Source: Mesostigma viride
Lineage: Eukaryota; Streptophyta; Mesostigmatophyceae; Mesostigmatales; Mesostigmataceae
Reading direction: 5' to 3'
DNA: 64,000 nt
Assembly (NCBI GenBank): GCA_009746045.1
Contig: RPFO01000167.1
Span: forward strand, 62,001 to 126,000
The notes beneath the pieces are model-generated. The model was not told the DNA's origin, did no database searches, and saw only the letters and a list, made by a program, of their open reading frames with translations. The stretch's first letter is position 1; the number at the start of each line of letters is the position of its first letter. This document shows, one piece after another, positions 33,001 to 45,000 of the stretch. A program made the position numbers and the translations under genes.

Positions 33001-36000
33001 GGGGTTATATTGTACACGTGGTGGCTGTAGTGTACAAGTGGTGGCTGTAGTGTACAAGTGGTGGCTGTAGTGTACAAGTGGTGGCTGTAGTGTACAAGTG
33101 GTGGCTGTAGTGTACACATGGTGGCTGTAGTGTACAAGTGGTGGTATTAGTGTACAAGTGGTGGCTGTAGTGTACAAGTGGTGGTATTAGTGTACAAGTG
33201 GTGGTTATATTGTACACGTGGTGGCTGTAGTGTACAAGTGGTGGCTGTAGTGTACAAGTGGTGGTATTAGTGTACAAGTGGTGGTTATGTTGTACACATG
33301 GTGGCTGTAGTGTACAAGTGGTGGCTGTAGTGTACAAGTGGTGGCTGTAGTGTACAAGTGGTGGCTGTAGTGTACAAGTGGTGGTATTAGTGTACAAGTG
33401 GTGGTTATAGTGTACAAGTGGTGGTATTAGTGTACAAGTGGTGGTTATAGTGTACAAGTGGTGGTATTAGTGTACAAGTGGTGGTTATATTGTACTCGTG
33501 GTGGCTGTAGTGTACAAGTGGTGGCTGTAGTGTACAAGTGGTGGTATTAGTGTACAAGTGGTGGTTATGTTGTACACATGGTGGCTGTAGTGTACACGTG
33601 GTGGCTGTAGTGTACAAGTGGTGGCTGTAGTGTACAAGTGGTGGCTGTAGTGTACAAGTGGTGGCTGTAGTGTACAAGTGGTGGCTGTAGTGTACACATG
33701 GTGGCTGTAGTGTACAAGTGGTGGTATTAGTGTACAAGTGGTGGCTGTAGTGTACAAGTGGTGGTATTAGTGTACAAGTGGTGGTTATATTGTACACGTG
33801 GTGGCTGTAGTGTACAAGTGGTGGCTGTAGTGTACAAGTGGTGGTATTAGTGTACAAGTGGTGGTTATGTTGTACACATGGTGGCTGTAGTGTACAAGTG
33901 GTGGCTGTAGTGTACAAGTGGTGGCTGTAGTGTACAAGTGGTGGCTGTAGTGTACAAGTGGTGGTATTAGTGTACAAGTGGTGGTTATAGTGTACAAGTG
34001 GTGGTTATAGTGTACAAGTGGTGGTTATAGTGTACAAGTGGTGGTATTAGTGTACAAGTGGTGGTTATATTGTACTCGTGGTGGCTGTAGTGTACAAGTG
34101 GTGGCTGTAGTGTACAAGTGGTGGTATTAGTGTACAAGTGGTGGCTGTAGTGTACAAGTGGTGGTTATATTGTACACGTGGTGGGTGTAGTGTACAAGTG
34201 GTGGCTGTAGTGTACAAGTGGTGGCTGTAGTGTACAAGTGGTGGCTGTAGTGTACAAGTGGTGGCTGTAGTGTACACGTGGTGGCTGTAGTGTACAAGTG
34301 GTGGCTGTAGTGTACACGTGGTGGCTGTAGTGTACAACTGGTGGTTATATTGTACACGTGGTGGCTGTAGTGTACAAGTGGTGGCTGTAGTGTACAAGTG
34401 GTGGCTGTAGTGTACAAGTGGTGGCTGTAGTGTACAAGTGGTGGCTGTAGTGTACACATGGTGGCTGTAGTGTACAAGTGGTGGTATTAGTGTACAAGTG
34501 GTGGCTGTAGTGTACAAGTGGTGGTATTAGTGTACAAGTGGTGGTTATATTGTACTCGTGCTGGCTGTAGTGTACAAGTGGTGGCTGTAGTGTACAAGTG
34601 GTGGTATTAGTGTACAAGTGGTGGTTATATTGTACACGTGGTGGCTGTAGTGTACAAGTGGTGGCTGTAGTGTACCATTGGTGGCTGTAGTGTACATGTG
34701 GTGGCTGTAGTGTACAAGTGGTGGCTGTAGTGTACAAGTGGTGGCTGTAGTGTACAAGTGGTGGCTGTAGTGTACAACTGGTGGTTATATTGTACACGTG
34801 GTGGCTGTAGTGTACAAGTGGTGGCTGTAGTGTACACATGGTGGCTGTAGTGTACAAGTGGTGGTATTAGTGTACACATGGTGGCTGTAGTGTACAAGTG
34901 GTGGTATTAGTGTACAAGTGGTGGTATTAGTGTACACGTGGTGGCTGTAGTGTACAAGTGGTGGCTGTAGTGTACAAGTGGTGGTATTAGTGTACAAGTG
35001 GTGGTTATGTTGTACACGTGGTGGCTGTAGTGTACAAGTGGTGGCTGTAGTGTACAAGTGGTGGCTGTAGTGTACAAGTGGTGGCTGTAGTGTACACATG
35101 GTGGCTGTAGTGTACAAGTGGTGGTATTAGTGTACAAGTGGTGGCTGTAGTGTACAAGTGGTGGTATTAGTGTACAAGTGGTGGTTATATTGTACTCGTG
35201 CTGGCTGTAGTGTACAAGTGGTGGCTGTAGTGTACAAGTGGTGGTTATATTGTACTCGTGGTGGCTGTAGTGTACAAGTGGTGGCTGTAGTGTACACATG
35301 GTGGCTGTAGTGTACAAGTGGTGGTATTAGTGTACAAGTGGTGGCTGTAGTGTACAAGTGGTGGTATTAGTGTACAAGTGGTGGTTATATTGTACACGTG
35401 GTGGCTGTAGTGTACAAGTGGTGGCTGTAGTGTACAAGTGGTGGTATTAGTGTACAAGTGGTGGTTATGTTGTACACATGGTGGCTGTAGTGTACAAGTG
35501 GTGGCTGTAGTGTACAAGTGGTGGCTGTAGTGTACAAGTGGTGGCTGTAGTGTACAAGTGGTGGTATTAGTGTACAAGTGGTGGTTATAGTGTACAAGTG
35601 GTGGTTATAGTGTACAAGTGGTGGTTATAGTGTACAAGTGGTGGTATTAGTGTACAAGTGGTGGTTATATTGTACTCGTGGTGGCTGTAGTGTACAAGTG
35701 GTGGCTGTAGTGTACAAGTGGTGGTATTAGTGTACAAGTGGTGGTATTAGTGTATAAGTGGTGGTTATATTGTACACGTGGTGGCTGTAGTGTACAAGTG
35801 GTGGCTGTAGTGTACAAGTGGTGGCTGTAGTGTACAAGTGGTGGCTGTAGTGTACAAGTGGTGGCTGTAGTGTACACATGGTGGCTGTAGTGTACAAGTG
35901 GTGGTATTAGTGTACAAGTGGTGGCTGTAGTGTACAAGTGGTGGTATTAGTGTACAAGTGGTGGTTATAGTGTACAAGTGGTGGTATTAGTGTACAAGTG

Positions 36001-39000
36001 GTGGTTATATTGTACTCGTGGTGGCTGTAGTGTACAAGTGGTGGCTGTAGTGTACAAGTGGTGGTATTAGTGTACAAGTGGTGGTATTAGTGTACAAGTG
36101 GTGGTTATATTGTACACGTGGTGGCTGTAGTGTACAAGTGGTGGCTGTAGTGTACAAGTGGTGGCTGTAGTGTACAAGTGGTGGCTGTAGTGTACAAGTG
36201 GTGGCTGTAGTGTACACATGGTGGCTGTAGTGTACAAGTGGTGGTATTAGTGTACAAGTGGTGGCTGTAGTGTACAAGTGGTGGTATTAGTGTACAAGTG
36301 GTGGTTATATTGTACACGTGGTGGCTGTAGTGTACAAGTGGTGGCTGTAGTGTACAAGTGGTGGTATTAGTGTACAAGTGGTGGTTATGTTGTACACATG
36401 GTGGCTGTAGTGTACAAGTGGTGGCTGTAGTGTACAAGTGGTGGCTGTAGTGTACAAGTGGTGGCTGTAGTGTACAAGTGGTGGTATTAGTGTACAAGTG
36501 GTGGTTATAGTGTACAAGTGGTGGTTATAGTGTACAAGTGGTGGTTATAGTGTACAAGTGGTGGTATTAGTGTACAAGTGGTGGTTATATTGTACTCGTG
36601 GTGGCTGTAGTGTACAAGTGGTGGCTTTAGTGTACAAGTGGTGGTATTAGTGTACAAGTGGTGGTATTAGTGTACAAGTGGTGGTTATATTGTACACGTG
36701 GTGGCTGTAGTGTACAAGTGGTGGCTGTAGTGTACAAGTGGTGGCTGTAGTGTACAAGTGGTGGCTGTAGTGTACAAGTGGTGGCTGTAGTGTACACGTG
36801 GTGGCTGTAGTGTACAAGTGGTGGCTGTAGTGTACACGTGGTGGCTGTAGTGTACAACTGGTGGTTATATTGTACACGTGGTGGCTGTAGTGTACAAGTG
36901 GTGGCTGTAGTGTACAAGTGGTGGCTGTAGTGTACACATGGTGGCTGTAGTGTACAAGTGGTGGTATTAGTGTACAAGTGGTGGCTGTAGTGTACAAGTG
37001 GTGGTATTAGTGTACAAGTGGTGGTTATATTGTACACGTGGTGGCTGTAGTGTACAAGTGGTGGCTGTAGTGTACAAGTGGTGGTATTAGTGTACAAGTG
37101 GTGGTTATGTTGTACACATGGTGGCTGTAGTGTACAAGTGGTGGCTGTAGTGTACAAGTGGTGGCTGTAGTGTACAAGTGGTGGCTGTAGTGTACAAGTG
37201 GTGGTATTAGTGTACAAGTGGTGGTTATAGTGTACAAGTGGTGGTATTAGTGTACAAGTGGTGGTTATAGTGTACAAGTGGTGGTATTAGTGTACAAGTG
37301 GTGGTTATATTGTACTCGTGGTGGCTGTAGTGTACAAGTGGTGGCTGTAGTGTACAAGTGGTGGTATTAGTGTACAAGTGGTGGTTATGTTGTACACATG
37401 GTGGCTGTAGTGTACACGTGGTGGCTGTAGTGTACAAGTGGTGGCTGTAGTGTACAAGTGGTGGCTGTAGTGTACAAGTGGTGGCTGTAGTGTACAAGTG
37501 GTGGCTGTAGTGTACACATGGTGGCTGTAGTGTACAAGTGGTGGTATTAGTGTACAAGTGGTGGCTGTAGTGTACAAGTGGTGGTATTAGTGTACAAGTG
37601 GTGGTTATATTGTACACGTGGTGGCTGTAGTGTACAAGTGGTGGCTGTAGTGTACAAGTGGTGGTATTAGTGTACAAGTGGTGGTTATGTTGTACACATG
37701 GTGGCTGTAGTGTACAAGTGGTGGCTGTAGTGTACAAGTGGTGGCTGTAGTGTACAAGTGGTGGCTGTAGTGTACAAGTGGTGGTATTAGTGTACAAGTG
37801 GTGGTTATAGTGTACAAGTGGTGGTTATAGTGTACAAGTGGTGGTTATAGTGTACAAGTGGTGGTATTAGTGTACAAGTGGTGGTTATATTGTACTCGTG
37901 GTGGCTGTAGTGTACAAGTGGTGGCTGTAGTGTACAAGTGGTGGTATTAGTGTACAAGTGGTGGTATTAGTGTACAAGTGGTGGTTATATTGTACACGTG
38001 GTGGGTGTAGTGTACAAGTGGTGGCTGTAGTGTACAAGTGGTGGCTGTAGTGTACAAGTGGTGGCTGTAGTGTACAAGTGGTGGCTGTAGTGTACACGTG
38101 GTGGCTGTAGTGTACAAGTGGTGGCTGTAGTGTACACGTGGTGGCTGTAGTGTACAACTGGTGGTTATATTGTACACGTGGTGGCTGTAGTGTACAAGTG
38201 GTGGCTGTAGTGTACAAGTGGTGGCTGTAGTGTACAAGTGGTGGCTGTAGTGTACAAGTGGTGGCTGTAGTGTACACATGGTGGCTGTAGTGTACAAGTG
38301 GTGGTATTAGTGTACAAGTGGTGGCTGTAGTGTACAAGTGGTGGTATTAGTGTACAAGTGGTGGTTATATTGTACTCGTGCTGGCTGTAGTGTACAAGTG
38401 GTGGCTGTAGTGTACAAGTGGTGGTATTAGTGTACAAGTGGTGGTTATATTGTACACGTGGTGGCTGTAGTGTACAAGTGGTGGCTGTAGTGTACCATTG
38501 GTGGCTGTAGTGTACATGTGGTGGCTGTAGTGTACAAGTGGTGGCTGTAGTGTACAAGTGGTGGCTGTAGTGTACAAGTGGTGGCTGTAGTGTACAACTG
38601 GTGGTTATATTGTACACGTGGTGGCTGTAGTGTACAAGTGGTGGCTGTAGTGTACACATGGTGGCTGTAGTGTACAAGTGGTGGTATTAGTGTACAAGTG
38701 GTGGCTGTAGTGTACAAGTGGTGGTATTAGTGTACAAGTGGTGGTATTAGTGTACACGTGGTGGCTGTAGTGTACAAGTGGTGGCTGTAGTGTACAAGTG
38801 GTGGTATTAGTGTACAAGTGGTGGTTATGTTGTACACGTGGTGGCTGTAGTGTACAAGTGGTGGCTGTAGTTTACAAGTGGTGGCTGTAGTGTACAAGTG
38901 GTGGTTATATTGTACTCGTGGTGGCTGTAGTGTACAAGTGGTGGCTGTAGTGTACACATGGTGGCTGTAGTGTACAAGTGGTGGTATTAGTGTACAAGTG

Positions 39001-42000
39001 GTGGCTGTAGTGTACAAGTGGTGGTATTAGTGTACAAGTGGTGGTTATGTTGTACACATGGTGGCTGTATAACGGAGTTATGTTACAATTCAATTCAATG
39101 GTGGCTGTAGTGTACAAGTGGTGGCTGTAGTGTACAAGTGGTGGCTGTAGTGTACAAGTGGTGGCTGTAGTGTACAAGTGGTGGTATTAGTGTACAAGTG
39201 GTGGTTATAGTGTACAAGTGGTGGTTATAGTGTACAAGTGGTGGTTATAGTGTACAAGTGGTGGTATTAGTGTACAAGTGGTGGTTATATTGTACTCGTG
39301 GTGGCTGTAGTGTACAAGTGGTGGCTGTAGTGTACAAGTGGTGGTATTAGTGTACAAGTGGTGGTATTAGTGTATAAGTGGTGGTTATATTGTACACGTG
39401 GTGGCTGTAGTGTACAAGTGGTGGCTGTAGTGTACAAGTGGTGGCTGTAGTGTACAAGTGGTGGCTGTAGTGTACAAGTGGTGGCTGTAGTGTACACATG
39501 GTGGCTGTAGTGTACAAGTGGTGGTATTAGTGTACAAGTGGTGGCTGTAGTGTACAAGTGGTGGTATTAGTGTACAAGTGGTGGTTATAGTGTACAAGTG
39601 GTGGTATTAGTGTACAAGTGGTGGTTATATTGTACTCGTGGTGGCTGTAGTGTACAAGTGGTGGCTGTAGTGTACAAGTGGTGGTATTAGTGTACAAGTG
39701 GTGGTATTAGTGTACAAGTGGTGGTTATATTGTACACGTGGTGGCTGTAGTGTACAAGTGGTGGCTGTAGTGTACAAGTGGTGGCTGTAGTGTACAAGTG
39801 GTGGCTGTAGTGTACAAGTGGTGGCTGTAGTGTACACATGGTGGCTGTAGTGTACAAGTCGTGGTATTAGTGTACAAGTGGTGGCTGTAGTGTACAAGTG
39901 GTGGTATTAGTGTACAAGTGGTGGTTATATTGTACACGTGGTGGCTGTAGTGTACAAGTGGTGGCTGTAGTGTACAAGTGGTGGTATTAGTGTACAAGTG
40001 GTGGTTATGTTGTACACATGGTGGCTGTAGTGTACAAGTGGTGGCTGTAGTGTACAAGTGGTGGCTGTAGTGTACAAGTGGTGGCTGTAGTGTACAAGTG
40101 GTGGTATTAGTGTACAAGTGGTGGTTATAGTGTACAAGTGGTGGTTATAGTGTACAAGTGGTGGTTATAGTGTACAAGTGGTGGTATTAGTGTACAAGTG
40201 GTGGTTATATTGTACTCGTGGTGGCTGTAGTGTACAAGTGGTGGCTTTAGTGTACAAGTGGTGGTATTAGTGTACAAGTGGTGGCTGTAGTGTACAAGTG
40301 GTGGCTGTAGTGTACAAGTGGTGGCTGTAGTGTACAAGTGGTGGCTGTAGTGTACAAGTGGTGGTTATAGTGTACAAGTGGTGGTTATAGTGTACAAGTG
40401 GTGGTTATAGTGTACAAGTGCTGGTATTAGTGTACAAGTGGTGGTTATATTGTACTCGTGGTGGCTGTAGTGTACAACTGGTGGTTATATTGTACACGTG
40501 GTGGCTGTAGTGTACAAGTGGTGGCTGTAGTGTACAAGTGGTGGCTGTAGTGTACAAGTGGTGGCTGTAGTGTACAAGTGGTGGCTGTAGTGTACACATG
40601 GTGGCTGTAGTGTACAAGTGGTGGTATTAGTGTACAAGTGGTGGCTGTAGTGTACAAGTGGTGGTATTAGTGTACAAGTGGTGGTTATATTGTACTCGTG
40701 GTGGCTGTAGTGTACAAGTGGTGGCTGTAGTGTACAAGTGGTGGTATTAGTGTACAAGTGGTGGTTATATTGTACACGTGGTGGCTGTAGTGTACAAGTG
40801 GTGGCTGTAGTGTACCATTGGTGGCTGTAGTGTACATGTGGTGGCTGTAGTGTACAAGTGGTGGCTGTAGTGTACAAGTGGTGGCTGTAGTGTACAAGTG
40901 GTGGCTGTAGTGTACAACTGGTGGTTATATTGTACACGTGGTGGCTGTAGTGTACAAGTGGTGGCTGTAGTGTACACATGGTGGCTGTAGTGTACAAGTG
41001 GTGGTATTAGTGTACAAGTGGTGGCTGTAGTGTACAAGTGGTGGTATTAGTGTACAAGTGGTGGTATTAGTGTACACGTGGTGGCTGTAGTGTACAAGTG
41101 GTGGCTGTAGTGTACAAGTGGTGGTATTAGTGTACAAGTGGTGGTTATGTTGTACACGTGGTGGCTGTAGTGTACAAGTGGTGGCTGTAGTGTACAAGTG
41201 GTGGCTGTAGTGTACAAGTGGTGGCTGTAGTGTACAAGTGGTGGCTGTAGTGTACAAGTGGTGGTATTAGTGTACAAGTGGTGGTTATATTGTACTCGTG
41301 GTGGCTGTAGTGTACTCGTGGTGGCTGTAGTGTACACATGGTGGCTGTAGTGTACAAGTGGTGGTATTAGTGTACAAGTGGTGGCTGTAGTGTACAAGTG
41401 GTGGTATTAGTGTACAAGTGGTGGTTATATTGTACACGTGGTGGCTGTAGTGTACAAGTGGTGGCTGTAGTGTACAAGTGGTGGTATTAGTGTACAAGTG
41501 GTGGTTATGTTGTACACATGGTGGCTGTAGTGTACAAGTGGTGGCTGTAGTGTACAAGTGGTGGCTGTAGTGTACAAGTGGTGGCTGTAGTGTACAAGTG
41601 GTGGCTGTAGTGTACAAGTGGTGGTTATAGTGTACAAGTGGTGGTTATAGTGTACAAGTGGTGGTTATAGTGTACAAGTGCTGGTATTAGTGTACAAGTG
41701 GTGGTTATATTGTACTCGTGGTGGCTGTAGTGTACAAGTGGTGGCTGTAGTGTACAAGTGGTGGTATTAGTGTACAAGTGGTGGTATTAGTGTACAAGTG
41801 GTGGTTATATTGTACACGTGGTGGCTGTAGTGTACAAGTGGTGGCTGTAGTGTACAAGTGGTGGCTGTAGTGTACAAGTGGTGGCTGTAGTGTACAAGTG
41901 GTGGCTGTAGTGTACACATGGTGGCTGTAGTGTACAAGTGGTGGTATTAGTGTACAAGTGGTGGCTGTAGTGTACAAGTGGTGGTATTAGTGTACAAGTG

Positions 42001-45000
42001 GTGGTTATATTGTACACGTGGTGGCTGTAGTGTACAAGTGGTGGCTGTAGTGTACAAGTGGTGGTATTAGTGTACAAGTGGTGGTTATGTTGTACACATG
42101 GTGGCTGTAGTGTACAAGTGGTGGCTGTAGTGTACAAGTGGTGGCTGTAGTGTACAAGTGGTGGCTGTAGTGTACAAGTGGTGGTAGTAGTGTACAAGTG
42201 GTGGTTATAGTGTACAAGTGGTGGTTATAGTGTACAAGTGGTGGTTATAGTGTACAAGTGGTGGTATTAGTGTACAAGTGGTGGTTATATTGTACTCGTG
42301 GTGGCTGTAGTGTACAAGTGGTGGCTTTAGTGTACAAGTGGTGGTATTAGTGTACAAGTGGTGGTATTAGTGTACAAGTGGTGGTTATATTGTACACGTG
42401 GTGGCTGTAGTGTACAAGTGGTGGCTGTAGTGTACAAGTGGTGGCTGTAGTGTACAAGTGGTGGCTGTAGTGTACACGTGGTGGCTGTAGTGTACAAGTG
42501 GTGGCTGTAGTGTACACGTGGTGGCTGTAGTGTACAACTGGTGGTTATATTGTACACGTGGTGGCTGTAGTGTACAAGTGGTGGCTGTAGTGTACAAGTG
42601 GTGGCTGTAGTGTACAAGTGGTGGCTGTAGTGTACAAGTGGTGGCTGTAGTGTACACATGGTGGCTGTAGTGTACAAGTGGTGGTATTAGTGTACAAGTG
42701 GTGGCTGTAGTGTACAAGTGGTGGTATTAGTGTACAAGTGGTGGTTATATTGTACTCGTGGTGGCTGTAGTGTACAAGTGGTGGCTGTAGTGTACAAGTG
42801 GTGGTATTAGTGTACAAGTGGTGGTTATATTGTACACGTGGTGGCTGTAGTGTACAAGTGGTGGCTGTAGTGTACCATTGGTGGCTGTAGTGTACATGTG
42901 GTGGCTGTAGTGTACAAGTGGTGGCTGTAGTGTACACGTGGTGGCTGTAGTGTACAACTGGTGGTTATATTGTACACGTGGTGGCTGTAGTGTACAAGTG
43001 GTGGCTGTAGTGTACACATGGTGGCTGTAGTGTACAAGTGGTGGCTGTAGTGTACAAGTGGTGGCTGTAGTGTACAAGTGGTGGTATTAGTGTACAAGTG
43101 GTGGTTATATTGTACTCGTGGTGGCTGTAGTGTACAAGTGGTGGCTGTAGTGTACAAGTGGTGGCTGTAGTGTACAAGTGGTGGTATTAGTGTACAAGTG
43201 GTGGTTATATTGTACACGTGGTGGCTGTAGTGTACAAGTGGTGGCTGTAGTGTACAAGTGGTGGTATTAGTGTACACGTGGTGGTATTAGTGTACAAGTG
43301 GTGGTTATATTGTACACGTGGTGGCTGTAGTGTGCAAGTGGTGGCTGTAGTGTACAAGTGGTGGCTGTAGTGTACAAGTGGTGGTATTAGTGTACAAGTG
43401 GTGGCTGTAGTGTACAAGTGGTGGCTGTAGTGTACAAGTGGTGGTATTAGTGTACAAGTGGTGGTTATATTGTACACGTGGTGGCTGTAGTGTACAAGTG
43501 GTGGCTGTAGTGTACAAGTGGTGGCTGTAGTGTGCAAGTGGTGGCTGTAGTGTACAAGTGGTGGCTGTAGTGTACAAGTGGTGGTATTAGTGTACAAGTG
43601 GTGGCTGTTGTGTTGAAGTGGTGGTTGCCTTGAGAACGGGTGGGCATGTAGCATGTGTGATGCTGGGATGAATCATCCTGCAAGGTGCCGTGCAGGTGAA
43701 CCCCCAGGCTTATTACTGGAGTCGGCACCCTAGAGACCCCCGATCTCAACTGCAGTATGACGACTCCTGATCTGTGCATCGTGTCGTCCCCACCTGCTTT
43801 GCTCGTGTTGCGCATGCCTTATACCGTACACATTTCCCTTCAGCCTGCGCTGACTCTTCCCTGTCCTCCCCTCCCCCGCCCCTTTGTTTGCTCTTACTCC
43901 CCCATCCTCCCCCCCTTCCCTTCTATTCCCTCTTCCCCTCATTTCTCCCCCCCTCTCTCTCCTCTCCTCCCCCACCTGCTCTTCCCTCTCCCCCTCCTCC
44001 CCCCCCCACTCCTCTCTGCCCCCTCCCCCCCTCCCATTCTCTGCCCCCTCGGCTCCCCCTCCTTGCCACCCTCCACTGCCCCCCCCCCTTTGCCCCCTCC
44101 CCCACCTGCCCTGTCCTGTCCCTCCCCCCCGCTCCTCTCCCTGTCACCCCGGTGCCTGTGCACGCTGCGCACGCGTGGCGGGCCGCGGGCGCATCTACCC
44201 CGCACCGTGCGTGCACCTTCTCCACCTCCAGTGCTGCTGCCGCCGTCAGCACTCGACCGGCTAGGTGGGTGGATGCGCCCTGGCCGACCAGCTAGGTGGG
44301 GACCCTTGTGTGGGCTGGTTCGTGGGGGCCCAATAGCGGCCCATGGCACAAGCGTGCGCTGTGTGGTCCATTAGCGCGGTGGGAAACTTCCCTCAAGGCT
44401 TCACTTGTTCGCAAACTTGGGCAGCCAAAGGGTCGGGGTAGGACTCATCACACAGGGGGGAAGCATGCGGACGGCCAAAGTGTTTCTACGACTCCCTGCA
44501 AATCCAGGAACATCAGACTGGGCCCTCCCCAACCCAAACTTGCCCATTCGCCCATATCCACAACCCGAGCCACGCCCCCAGGTCTGGCGTCTCTTCGTGT
44601 GTTGCTTGTCTTGTTGACAGGGGGGGGGGGCAGCGGCTAGTGGGAGGGTAGGGATTGGATTCCCTGGGAGCGGGGGCCCCCTTTCCCGCTTCCATGCATC
44701 CCCCGCTTCAGCACCAGCTTAATCAAGAGGGATAGGTATGATAGGAGGCAAAGCATACTACTGCACGTATGCTTTATTATTTTTATTCAATGGGATACTG
44801 CAACACGGCAACCCTGCAACACGGCAACACGGCAACCCTGCCACACTGCAACACTGCAACACTCCAACACTGGAATACGGGAATGGCTTGCTTGTTCATT
44901 TCTCCGTAGCCTGTCTGGGCCACGGGGGAGCAACTGGTGGGTGATTATTCATATATTACTTTTTTCACCATTCCCAAATGTATTATAATGTCCCATGTGC

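Noticed and set aside
31221-43620. CRISPR array
   Set aside because: There are no unique spacers. The unit is a contiguous 20-bp tandem repeat in a eukaryotic intron.
31325-43654. Many minus-strand ORFs with [11 protein letters not shown] repeats
   Set aside because: Products of the 20-bp array; they end wherever a variant unit introduces a stop and have no start context.
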